Shown in pieces: positions 44,136 through 56,512 of a DNA stretch of 64,000 nucleotides. The notes under the pieces were generated by a model. It saw only the letters and a program-made list of their open reading frames with translations, did not search any database and was not told the origin of the DNA. The position numbers and the translations under genes were made by a program. Location: the NCBI GenBank assembly GCA_012934845.2, contig WNNJ02002611.1, forward strand, positions 1 through 64,000, read 5' to 3'. Within the stretch, counting starts at the first letter, position 1, and the number at the start of each line of letters is the position of its first letter. The DNA is from Pomphorhynchus laevis (Eukaryota > Acanthocephala > Palaeacanthocephala > Echinorhynchida > Pomphorhynchidae).

Positions 44136-47100
44136 CCTGTTAATAAACGGACATGAGAAATACATGAATCTGTAATATTCTATAATTATAAAATAATTTT
44201 TAATTATGATGTGATAATATATTAAACAACGTATTACAATTTTAAAATATTGAGGCAAGATCAATAAAACTCAATTTGCTTTTTAATTTGACTACCTGTT
44301 AATAAACGGACATGAGAAATACATACATCTGTAATATTATAAAATAATAAAAAATTTTATAAATATGATGTGATAATATATTAAACAACGTATTACAATT
44401 TTAAAATATTGAGGCAAGATCAATAAAACTCAATTTGCTTCTATAATTGACCACCTGTTAATAAACAGACACGAGAAATACATAAATCTGTATTATAAAT
44501 AAATTACAAAATAATTTATAATTGTGATGTGGTAATATATAAAATAACATATTACAATTTAAAAATATTGACGGAGGATTAATAAAACACAATTTGCTTC
44601 TTCATTTGACTACCGGTTAATAAACGGACATGAGAAATACATAAATCTGTGATATTAAACAATTATAAAATTATTTCTAATTATGATGTGATAATATATT
44701 AAAAAACGTATTAATATTTTTTAAAATATTGAATCAAGATCAATAAAACACAATTTGCTTCTTCATTTGACTACCTGTTAATAAACGGACATAAGTAATA
44801 CATTAATCTGTAATAAGATAACATTATAAAACAATTTATAATTATGATGTTATAATATATTAAATAACGTATTACAATTTTAAAATATTGGGGCAAGATC
44901 AATAAAACACAATTTGCTTCTTCATTTGACTACCTGTTAATAAACAGACATGGGAAATACATAAATCTGTAATATTATAAAATTATAAAAAAATTTATAA
45001 TTTTGATGTGATAATATAAAATAACGTAATAATATTTTAAAATATTCGGCAAAATCAATAAAACACAATTTGCTTCTTCATTTGACTATTTGTTAATAAA
45101 CGGACATGAGAAATACATAAATCTGTAATTTTATATAATTAAATAAAAATTTATAATTATGATTTGATAATATATTAAATAACGTATGAATATTTTAAAA
45201 TATTGAAGCAAGATCAATAAAACACAATTTGCTTCTTTATTTGACTACCTGTTAATAAACGGACATTAGAAATACAAAAATCTGTAATATTACAAAATTA
45301 TAAAATAATTTATTATTAAACTGTGATAATATATTAAATAACGTATTAATATTTTAAAATATTGACGGAGGATTAATAAAACACAATTTGAATCTTCATT
45401 TGACTACCTGTTAATAAACGGACATGAGAATTACATCAATCTGTGATATTATAAAATTATAAAATAATTTATGATTGTGCTGTGATAATATATTATAAAT
45501 CGTAATTATATTTTAAAAAATTTGGGCAAGATAAATAAAACACAATTTTCTTTTTCATTTGTCAACCTCTTAATAAACGGACATGAGAAATATATAAATC
45601 TGCAATATTAAAAAATTATAAAATAATTTATAATCTAGATGTGGTAATATATTAAACAACGTATTACAATTTTAAAATATCGACGGAGTGTTAATAAAAC
45701 ACAATTTGCTTCTTCATTTGACCACCTGTTAATAAACAGACATAAGAAATACATAAATCTGTAATATTATAAAATTATAAAAAAATTATAATTATGATGT
45801 GATAATACATTAAATACCGTATTACAATTTTAAAATATTGACGGAGGATTAATAAAACACAATTTGCTTCTTCATTTGACTACCTCTTAATAAACGGACA
45901 TGAGAAATATATAAATCTGTAATATTAAAAAATTTTAAAATAATTTATAATTATGATGTGATAATATATGAAATAACGTATTACAATTAAAAATATTGAA
46001 GGAGGATCAATAAAACACAATTTGCTTCTTCATCTGTCTACCTGTTCATAAACGGACATGAGAAATACAAAAATTCGTAATATTATAAACTTATTAAATA
46101 ATTTATAATTATGATGAGATAACATATGAATTAATGTATTACAATTTTAAAATATTGACGGGGGATTCATAAAACACAATTTGCTTCTTCATTTGACTTT
46201 CTGTTAATGAACGGACATAAGAAATACATAAATCTGTAATATAATAAAATTGTAAAATAATTTATAATTATGTTGTGATAATACATAATATAATGTATTA
46301 ATATTTTAAAATATAAGGGCAAGATCAATAAAACACAATTTGCTTCTTCATTTGACTAACTGTTAATAAACGAACATGAGAAATACATAAATCTCTAATA
46401 TTATAAAATTATAAAACAATTTATAATTATGATGTGATAATATATATTTAACAACGTATTAATATTTTAAAATATTGACGGAGGATTAGTAAAACAAAAT
46501 TTGCTTCATCATTTGACCACCTGTTAATAAACGGACATGAGAAATACATAGATCTGTAATATTACAAAATTATAAAATATTTTATAATTATGATCTGATA
46601 ATATATTAAACAACGTATTACAATTTTAAAATATTGACGGAGAATTAATAAAAAAAATTTGCCTATTCATTTGACTACCTGTTAATAAACGGACATGAGA
46701 AATACATAAATTTGTTATATTGTAAAATTATAAAATAATTTTAATTATGATGTAATAAAATATTAAATAACGTATAAATATTTTAACATATTAACGGAGG
46801 ATTAATAAAACACAATTTTCTTTTTCATTTGATTACTTGTTAATAAACGGATATGAGAAATACATAAATCTGTAATATTAAAAATTAACAAATAATAAAT
46901 AATTATGATGTGATAATATATTAAATAACGTATTAATATTTAAATATATTAGAACAAGATCAATAAAACACAATTTGCTTCTTCATTTGACTAGCTGTTA
47001 ATAGACGGACATGAGAAATACATAAATCTGTGATATTATAAAATTAAATAATAATTTAAAATTGTAATGTGATAATGTATCAAATAAACTATTAATATTT

Positions 47101-50100
47101 TAAAATATTGACGGAGTATTAATAAAACACAATTTGCTTCTCCATTTTACTTCTTGTTAATAAACGGACATGAGAAATACATAAATCTGTAATATTAGAT
47201 AATAAAAAAAATTATAATTATGATGTGATAATATATTAAAAAACGTTTTAAAATTTTCAAATATTGACAATGGATCAATAAAACACAATTTGCTTCATCA
47301 TTTGACTAACTGTTAATAAACGGACATGAGAAATACATACATCTGTAATATAAGTAAATTATAAAATAATTTATAATTATAATGTGATAATATATTAAAT
47401 AACGTTTTACAATTTTAAAATATTGACAATGGATCAATAAAACACAATTTGCTTCTTCATTTGACTAACTGTTAATAAACGGACATGAGAAATACATAGA
47501 TCTGCAATATTAAAAAATTATTTATAATGATGATGTGATAATATATTAAATACCGTATTACAATTTAAAAAAATATTTACGGAGCGTTAATAAAACACAA
47601 TTTGATTCGTCATTTGACTACCTGTTAATAAACAGACATAAGAAATACATGAATCTGTAATATTATAAAATTATAAAATAATTTATAATTATGATGTGAT
47701 AATATATTAAATGACGTATTACAATTTTAAAATATTAACGGAGGATCAATAATACAAAATTTGCTTCTTAATTTTAATACCTGTTAATAAACGGACATGA
47801 GAAATACATAAATCTGTAATATTATAAAATTATAAAATAATTTACAATTTTGATGTGATAATATATTAAAAATCGAATTACAATTTTAAAATATTGACGG
47901 AGGATTAATAAAACACAATTTGCTTCTTCATTTGACTAACTGTTAATAAACACACATGAGAAATATATAAATCTGTAATATTATAAAATAATAAAATAAT
48001 TTATAATTGTGATGTGATGATATATTAAATAACGTATTTAAATTTTAAAATATTGGGGCAAGATCAATAAAACCCGATTAGCTTCTTCATTTGACTACCT
48101 GTTAATAAACGGACATGAGAAATACATTAATCTGAAATATTATAAAATGATAAAATAATTTATTATTGTGATATGATAATTTATTAAATAAAGTATTACA
48201 ATTTTAAAATATTGACGGATGATTCATAATATACAATTTGCTTCTACATTTGACTACCCGTTAATAAACGGACATAAGAAATACATAAATCTGTAATATT
48301 CTAAAATTATAAAATAATTTATAATTTTGATGTGATAATATATTAAATAACCTATTAATATTTTTTTAAATATTGAGGCAAGATCAATAAAACACAATTT
48401 GCTTCTTCATTTTACTACCTGTTAATAAACGGACATGAGAAATACATAAATCTGTAATATTAGAAAATATAAAATAATTTATAATTATGATGTGATAATA
48501 TAAAAAACAAACTATTACAATTTTAAAATATTGACGTAGGATAAATAAAACGCAATTTGCTTTTTCATTTAACTATCTGTAATAAACGGACGTGAGAAAT
48601 ACATTTATCTGTAATATTGTAAAATTATAAAATAATTTATAATTATGATGTGATAATATATTAAATAACGTATTACAATTTTAAAATATTACCGGAGGAT
48701 TAATAAAAACAATTTTTTTCTTCATTTGACTACCTGTTAAAAAGCGGACATGAGAAATACATAAATCTGTTATATTAAATAATTATAAGATAATTTAGAA
48801 TTATGATGTGATAATATATTAAATAACGTATTTCATTTTTAAAATATTGACGGAGTGTTATTAAAACAAAATATGCTTCTTCATTTGACTACCTGTAAAT
48901 AAACGGACATGAGAAATACAAAGATCTGTAATATTACAAAATTATAAAATATTTTATAATTATGATCTGATAATATATTAAACAACGTATTAAAATTTTA
49001 AAATGTTGAAGGAGGATTAATAAAAAAAATTTGCCTATTCATTTGACTACCTGTTAATAAACGGACATGAGAAATACATTAATCTGTTATTTTGTAAAAT
49101 TATAAAATAATTTATAATTATGATGTGATAATATTTTTAATAACGTATTACAATTTTAAAATATTGACGGAGGATCAATAAAACACAATTTGCTTCTTCA
49201 TTTTACTAACTGTTAATAAACTGAAATGAGAAATACAAAAATTGGTAATATTTTAAAATTATAAAATAATTTATAATTATGATGTGATAATATATTAAAT
49301 AACGTATTAATATTTTAAAATATTGGGGCAAGATCAACAAAACACAATTTGCTTTTCATTTGACTACATGTAAATAAACGGACATGAGAAATACATAAAT
49401 CTGTAATATTTTAAAATTTTAAAATAATTTATTATTATACTGTGATAATATATAATATAACGTATTAATTTTTTAACATATTGACGGAGGATTAATATAA
49501 CACAATTTGCTTATTCATTTGAATACCTGTTAATAATGGTACATGAGAAATATAAATCTGTGAAATTGTAAAATTATAAAAAAAATTTTAATTATGATGT
49601 GATAATATATTAAAAAACGTATTAATATTTAAAAATATTGGGGAAAAATCAAAATACCACAATTTGCTTTTTTATTTGACTACATGTTAATAAACGGACA
49701 TGAGAAATACAAAAAACTGTAATATTCAAGAATTATAAAATAATTTATTATTATACTGTGATAATATATTAAATAACGTATTAATATTTTAAAATATTGA
49801 CAGGAGATTAATAAAACACAATTTGCTTTTTCATTTAACTACCTGTTAATAATGGTACATGAGAAACATAAATCGGCGATATTTTAAAATTAAAAAAAAA
49901 TTTATAATTATGATGTGATAATATATTAAACAACGTATTAATATTTTAAAATATTGGGGCAAGATTAATACAACACAATTTGCTTCTTCATTTGACTACC
50001 TGTTAATAAACGGATATGAGAAATACAAATATCTGTAATATTACAAAATGTAAAATAATTTTTTATTATGATGTGATAATATATTAAATAACGTATTAAT

Positions 50101-50310
50101 ATTTTAAAATATTGGGGCAAGATCAATAAAACACAATTTGCTTCTTCATTTGAGTACCTGTTAATAAACGGACATAAGAAATGCATAAATCTTTAATATT
50201 AAAAAATTATAAAATAATTTATAATTATGATGTGATATTATATTAAATAACGTATTACAATTTAAAAATATTGACGGAGGATTTATAAAACACAATTTGC
50301 TTCTTCATTT
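44136..50310 (+). repeat. Large tandem duplication, unit 2 (about 6.18 kb)
   Basis: Second unit of the tandem duplication, directly abutting unit 1. By eye it differs from unit 1 by only a few percent at most, apart from about four additional monomers. Its end near 50,310 matches the end of unit 1 near 44,135, after which the sequences part at gagaaatacat followed by gaatctg in one and aaatctg in the other. Unequal crossing-over within the array is the simplest origin. Confidence 0.93.
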
Positions 50311-50690
50311 GACTACCTGTTAATAAACGGACATGAGAAATACATAAATCTGTAATATTAAAAAATTAAAAAATATATTTATGATTATGATGTGATAATA
50401 TATTTGATAACGTATAAAGATTTTTAAATATTGACGGAAAATTAATAAAACACAATAGGCTTCTTCATTTGACTACCTGTTAATAAACGGATATGAGAAA
50501 TACAAATATCTGTAATATTACAAAATGTAAAATAATTTTTTATTATGATGTGATAATATATTAAATAACGTATTAATATTTTAAAATATTGGGGCAAGAT
50601 CAATAAAACACAATTTGCTTCTTCATTTGAGTATCCGTTAATAAACGGACATAAGAAATACATAAATCTGTAATATTCTAAAATTGTAAA
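49960..50690 (+). repeat. Local repeat of a two-monomer segment
   Basis: A pair of monomers containing cggatatgagaaatac, attacaaaatgtaaaat and then a gagtacctg or gagtatccg variant occurs at about 49,965 and again 477 bp (three monomers) later at about 50,442. A more diverged relative lies at about 51,430-51,620, with an agagtacctg variant. The same pair is present once in unit 1 at 43,785-44,006. Confidence 0.85.
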
Positions 50691-53600
50691 ATAATTTATA
50701 ATTGTGATGTGATAATATATTAAAAATCGTATTACAATTTTGAAATATTGACGGAGGATTTATAAAACACAATTTGCTTCTTCATTTGACTACCTTTAAA
50801 AAACGGATATGAGAAATACATACATCTGTAATATTATAAAATTATAAAATAATTTATAATTATGATGAGATAATATATTAGATAACGTATTAACATTTTA
50901 AAATATTGACGGAAAATTAATAAAACACAATTTGCTTCTTCATTTGACTACCTGTTAATAAACGGATATGAGAAATACATAAATCTGTAATATTTTAAAA
51001 TTTAAAAAAAATTTATAATTATGATGTGATAATATATTAAATCACGTATTAATATTTTTTTAAATATTGGGGCAAGATCAATAAAACACAATTTGCTTCT
51101 TTATTTGACTACTTGTTAATAAACGGATATAAGAAATACATAAATCTGTAATATTATAAAATTTGAAAATAATTTATAATTATGATGTGATAATATATTA
51201 AATAACAAATTACAATTTTAAAATATTTACGGAGAATTCATAAAACACAATTTGTTTCTTCATTTAACTACCTGTTAATAAACGGACATAAGAAATACAA
51301 AAATCTGTAATATTGAAAAATTACAAAATAATTTATAATTATGATGTTATAATATATTAGATAACGTATTAACATTTTGAAATATTGACGGAAAATTAAT
51401 AAAAAAAAATTTGCTTCTTCATTTGGCTACCTGTTTATAAACGGATTTGAGAAATACATAAATCTGTTATATTACAAAATGTTAAATAATTTATAATTAC
51501 GATGTGATAATATATTAAATAAAGTAAAAAAATATTTTAAAATATTGGGGAAAGATCAATAAAACACAATTTGCTTCTTCATTAGAGTACCTGTTAATAA
51601 TCGGACATAAGAAATACATAAATCTTTAATATAATAAAATTATAAAAAAATTTATAATTAAGATGTGATAATATATTAAATAACGTATTACAATTTTAAA
51701 ATATTGGGGCATGATCAATAAAACCTTATTTGCTTCTTCATTTGACTACCTGTTAATAAACGGACATGAGAAATACATAAATCTGTAAAATTATAAAATT
51801 ATAAAAAAATTTATAATTATGATGTGATAATATATTAAATAACGTATAAGTATTTTTTTAAATATTGAGGCAAATCAATAAAACACAATTTGATTCTTCA
51901 TTTGACTACCTGTTAATAAGCGGACATGAGAAATACATAAATCTGTAATATTAAAAAATTATAAAATAATTTATAATTGTGATGTGATAATATAATCAAT
52001 AACGTAGCAATATTTTTTTAAATATTGGGGCAAGATCAATAAAACGCAATTTGCTTCATCATTTGACTACCTGATAGTAAACGGACATGAGAAATAAATA
52101 AATCTGAAATATTATAAAATTATAAAACAATTTATAATTATGATGTGATTAGATATTAAAAACAGTATTACAATTTTAAAATATTGGGGCAAGATCAACA
52201 AAACACAATTTGCTTCTTCATTTGACTGCCTATTAATAAACGGACATGAGAAATACATAAATCTGTAATATTATAAAATTATAAAATAATTTATAATTAT
52301 GATGTGATAATATATTAAACAACGTATTACAATTTTAAAATATTGACGGAGGATTAATAAAACACAATTTGCTTCTTCATTTGACTACCTGTTAATAAAC
52401 GGACATGATAAATACATATATCTGTAATATTTGAAAATTAAAAAATTATTTATAATTATGATGTGAAATTATATATAAAACAACCCCTTTACAATTTTAA
52501 AATATTGACGGAGGATTAATAAAAAAATTTGCTTTTTCATTTGACTCCTGTTAATAAACGGACGTGAGAAATACATTTATCTGTAATATTGTAAAATTAT
52601 AAAATAATTTATAATTGTGATGTTATAATATATTAAACAACGTATTACAATTTTGAAATATTGGGGCATGATCGATAAAACTCAATTTGCTTTTTCATTT
52701 GACTACCTGTTAATAAACGGACATGAGAAATAAATAAATCTGTAATATTATAAAATTATTTTTAATTATGATGTGATAATATATAAAATATCGTATTACA
52801 ATTTTAAAATATTGAGGAAGGATTACTAACACACAATTTGCTTCTTCATTTGACTTTCTGTAATGAACGGACATGAGAAATACATAAATCTGTAATATTA
52901 TAAAATTATAATATAATTTATAATTGTGATGTGATAATATATAATATAATGTATGAATATTTTAAAATATTGGGGCAATATAACACAATTTACATCTTCA
53001 TTGGACTTCCTTTTACGAAACGGACATGAGAAATACATAAATCTATAATATAATACCATTATAAAATAATTTATAAGTATGTTGTGATAATATATTAATT
53101 GAGGTATTACAATTATAAAATATTGAAGGAGGATTAATAAAACACAATTTGCTTCTTCATTTTACTACCTGTTAATAAATGGATATGAGAAATACATAAA
53201 TCTGTAATAATAGAAAATTATAAGATAATTTATAAAAATGATGTGATAATATATTAAACAACATATTACAATTTTAAAATATTGACGGAGGATTTATAAA
53301 ATAAATTTGCTTTTTCAATTAACTATTTGTTAATAAACGGACGTGAGAAATACATTTATCTGTATTATATTTAAAATTAAAAAATAATTTATAATTATGA
53401 TGTGATAATATATTAAATAACGTATTACAATTTTAAAATAGTACCGGAGGATTAAGAAAAACACAATTTGCTTCTTCATTTGACTACCTGTTAATAAACG
53501 GACATGAGAAAAACATAAATCTCTTATATTAAATATATTTAAAAATAATTTATAATTTTGATGTGATAATATATTAAATAACGTATTACAATTTTAAAAT

Positions 53601-53879
53601 ATTGGGGCTAGATCAATAAAACACAATTTGCTTCTTCATTTGACTACCTGTTAATAAACGGACAAAGGAAATACATAAATCTGTAATAATAAAAAATTAT
53701 CAAACAATTTAAAATTATGATGTGATAATATATTAAAAACCGTATTACAATTTTAAAATATTGGGGCAAGATCAATAAAACACAATTTGCTTCTTCATTT
53801 GACTACCTATTAATAAACGGACATGAGAAATACATAAATCAGTAATATTGTATAATCATAAAATAATTTATAATTATGA

Positions 53880-54480
53880 TGTGATAATATATTAAACAAC
53901 GTATTACAATTTTAAAATATTGGGGCGAGATTGATAAAACTCAATTTGCTTCTTCATTTGACTACCTGCTAATAAACGGACATGAGAAATACATAAATCT
54001 GTAATATTATGGAATTATCAAATAATTTATAATTATGATGTGATAATATATGAAACAACGTATTACAATTTTCAAATATTGGGCCATGATCAATCAAACT
54101 CAATTTGCTTTTTCATTTGACTACGGTTTAATAAACTGACATGAGAAATACATAAATCTGTAATATTAAAAAATTATAATAAAATTTATAATTATGATGT
54201 GATATTATATTACATAACGTATTACAATTTTTAAATATTGACGGAGGATTAATAAAACACAATTTGCTTCTTCATTTGACTACCTGTTAATAAACGGACA
54301 TGAAAAATACATAAATCCGTAATATTATGAAATTATAAAATAATTTATAATTATGATGTGATAACATATTCAAAACCCGTATTAATATTTTAAAATATTG
54401 AAGGAGGATTAATAAAAAATATGGCTTTTTCATTTGACTATCTATTAATAAACGGACGAGAGAAATACATTTATCTGTAA
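53880..54480 (+). repeat. Three-to-four-monomer cassette left of the element, copy 1
   Basis: Monomers with ctacggtttaataaac, atattacataacgtatt, gacatgaaaaatac and caaaacccgtattaat follow each other here and again, in the same order, at about 62,080-62,690 (offset 8,194-8,195). A third copy begins at about 63,560 and runs off the window. This is the array segment that lies just left of the retroelement. Confidence 0.88.
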
Positions 54481-54576
54481 TATTGTAAAGTTATAAAATA
54501 ATATATAAATATGATTTGAAAATATATTAAATAAAGTATTACAATTTTAAAATATTACAGGAGAATTAATAAAACA

Positions 54577-54613
54577 CAATTTGCTACTTCTATAACCAAT
54601 TTGCTACTATAAC
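54577..54613 (+). repeat. Short tandem repeat at the left junction
   Basis: The 12-base word caatttgctact occurs at 54,577-54,588 and again at 54,597-54,608. Both copies are followed by ataac, the first after an additional tct, giving a 20-base unit followed by a 17-base unit. The first copy is in phase with the satellite. The second leads into the retroelement's open frame. It looks like a scar of the insertion event (repair or template switching at the 5' end). Confidence 0.8.
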
Positions 54614-54835
54614 AATAGAAAATATACATTAACCATAAACTTCATTAATAAATGTATAGATAACATAAATATAGCCGGACTTTTAAATAATTCTAAAAGT
54701 AAAGAAATAATAGGGTCAGATTTAAGTAAATATATTCCTAAAATAAGGTATAAACTCCTACCACCATTAGGACGAAAAATTTGTAATTATAATAAAGAAT
54801 TAAAATCAATATGTAACGATAATATTAGAAACATA
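54596..54835 (+). CDS. Upstream in-frame extension of the RT frame (no start codon)
   Basis: The RT frame is open for 80 further codons upstream of the first Met, back to a stop codon within the junction repeat. It contains no ATG. Residues such as INFINKCID, SDLSKYIP and LLPPLGRKICNYNK look like the conserved N-terminal region of related RT frames recalled from memory, where it precedes the Cys/His cluster. I infer that this is genuine coding sequence of a longer parent protein whose start was lost at insertion. The alternative, that translation starts at 54,836 and this is leader sequence, is less likely given the resemblance. Confidence 0.75.
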
Positions 54836-56512
54836 ATGGAAACAGAATGCAATTGTAAAAGTCTTAGTTTTGATAAAATAAATGAACATATATGTACCCA
54901 TAATCTAGAATTAATTGAAAATTGTGAATTAAGAAAGCTGCTATCGAAAGGGTATAAATATAGATTAAATAACAACAACGACAAAAATAAAATATACAGT
55001 TCGTTATATAATAACTTAAATGATTACTTTAGTAAGCTGATTAATAGTGAAAGCTCGAATATATCTAAGATCAAAATTTGGAAAGATTATATATTTGATA
55101 AAATTAAAAATAAAATGAAAATAACAAACAATTATAAAAGGAAAGATAAAATTAATAAAGATATGTATAAAGAACTTACTAAATTAAAGGATAACTATAT
55201 AATAACAACTATTGATAAAGCTAGTAATAACTTTGTCTTCATATGCAAAAAGCTTTATTATGATATACTAATGAAAGAGGTTAATTCTAATGATTTAAAT
55301 GTAAATCCAGCATATGAACGTAGTGAGTTGAGTTTAGAATCAATTATTACAAGTCACTGTTCTATAATGGATAAAAAGGGTATAAAGGTTGAATTAGATA
55401 ATAAAACTATACCTATATTATATTGGAATCCAAAATTACATAAAAATCCAATAAAACCTAGGTTCATATGTAGTGCGTTTAAATGTACATTAAAACCACT
55501 TTCTGTTTATATGAATAAAATGCTTAAAGTAATTAAAGCACATTTTAAAAAATATTGCAAGGTAATCGAAATTAATACTGGTATAAAACACTATTTCAGT
55601 ATTAATTCTACAAAAGAATTTTTAGAACAGACAAAAGGAATAAATTTTCAAAATATAAATACATACGATTTTAGTACGCTTTATACAAATCTAGATTTAG
55701 TAGATATTAAAGAAGCGTTAGTAAAATTAATTAATCTTATATTCGGAAAAAGATATACATATATATGTTATAATAATTATAACGCCTATCTAACAAAAAT
55801 TAAACCATCAAATAAATATAAATATATGGATAAAATTGAATTAATAGAATCCTTAAATATTTTGATAAATCAAAATTATTTAAAAGTAGGGACATCTATA
55901 TTTAGACAAGTAAAAGGTGTTCCAATGGGTGGTAATAGTAGCCCAATTATAGCTGACTTGTTTTTAAGCTTTATAGAATATGAATTTGTTCATAACTGTG
56001 TAAAAATTAAATCTAAACAATATAAATATATGAAATATATGTTTCGATACATTGATGATATATGTGTATTTAATTCTAATAATTTTTATTCAATTAGTGA
56101 GCACATTTATCCAGAAAGCCTTATTCTTAACAAAACCAATATTAATGATAAAGAAGGTGTATATCTAGATATGAACATTAAATTAACATTAACTAAAACT
56201 ACTATTAATTTATATCGTAAAGATGACATATTTAAATTTACAAGAAACATATTTTTGCATGAGCATTCATGCATACCATATAATATAAAATATAATACAT
56301 TAAATAATGAAATTTTAAGAATTGCAACAATATGTAATGATATTGGCTTTCTTCAAAATCATTTAAATAATTTAATAGATACATATTTTAAACTAGGTTA
56401 CTATAAAAATAACATCAAGCAGAAAATAGTAAAATATATAAATCAACACAATAATATAAAGAATAAATTTAAACTCTTAAGTGGCAAATTTTTATGGATG
56501 AATAATAAATAA
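54836..56512 (+). CDS. Reverse transcriptase, Penelope-like type
   Basis: Encodes an RNA-dependent DNA polymerase of 558 residues when counted from the first Met; it would copy the element's RNA at a genomic target. Motifs in order: a Cys/His cluster C5-x-C7, H18-x-C20-x-H22; DKASNN at 127-132 and FICKK at 135-139; YWNPKLHKNP at 196-205 followed by RFICS; motif A YDFSTLYTN at 277-285, with Asp278 the first catalytic acid; motif B KGVPMGGNSSP at 360-370; motif C YIDD at 405-408, with the catalytic Asp pair; YLDM at 443-446; and a thumb-like segment YRKDD at 460-464 through CIPYN to RIATIC. No GIY-YIG, AP-type or restriction-like endonuclease, integrase or RNase H motif is seen. Codons are strongly A/T-biased. 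The Met at 54,836 is probably internal, because the same frame is open for 80 codons upstream and that stretch also looks like family sequence. RT identity is near certain; the lineage is less so. Confidence 0.93.
   Translation: METECNCKSLSFDKINEHICTHNLELIENCELRKLLSKGYKYRLNNNNDKNKIYSSLYNNLNDYFSKLINSESSNISKIKIWKDYIFDKIKNKMKITNNYKRKDKINKDMYKELTKLKDNYIITTIDKASNNFVFICKKLYYDILMKEVNSNDLNVNPAYERSELSLESIITSHCSIMDKKGIKVELDNKTIPILYWNPKLHKNPIKPRFICSAFKCTLKPLSVYMNKMLKVIKAHFKKYCKVIEINTGIKHYFSINSTKEFLEQTKGINFQNINTYDFSTLYTNLDLVDIKEALVKLINLIFGKRYTYICYNNYNAYLTKIKPSNKYKYMDKIELIESLNILINQNYLKVGTSIFRQVKGVPMGGNSSPIIADLFLSFIEYEFVHNCVKIKSKQYKYMKYMFRYIDDICVFNSNNFYSISEHIYPESLILNKTNINDKEGVYLDMNIKLTLTKTTINLYRKDDIFKFTRNIFLHEHSCIPYNIKYNTLNNEILRIATICNDIGFLQNHLNNLIDTYFKLGYYKNNIKQKIVKYINQHNNIKNKFKLLSGKFLWMNNK

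Larger units (their letters stand above)
1..54590 (+). repeat. Satellite array, 159-bp monomer, left part
   Basis: Continuous head-to-tail tandem repeat. The anchor words caatttgcttcttcatttg, ttaataaacggacatgag, aattatgatgtgataata and gacggaggattaat recur every 157-160 bp throughout, always in the same orientation. Successive anchors at 3181, 3340, 3499 and 3658 give exactly 159 bp. The monomer is about 20% G+C. Divergence varies along the array, from almost none at 2.2-5.1 kb to many substitutions and small indels elsewhere. No stretch over 300 bases departs from the monomer until 54,591. A period slightly above nucleosome length and the high AT content suit a heterochromatic or centromeric satellite, but that role is inference. 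Confidence 0.98.

Noticed and set aside
1-54590. CRISPR-like reading of the regular repeats
   Set aside because: The whole 159-bp unit is repeated. There are no unique spacers between short identical repeats and no cas genes.
54787-54984. 65-codon minus-strand open frame opposite the RT gene
   Set aside because: It lies opposite the RT frame, in AT-rich coding DNA. Its Leu/Ser-rich composition is typical of the shadow of a Lys/Asn/Glu-rich protein.
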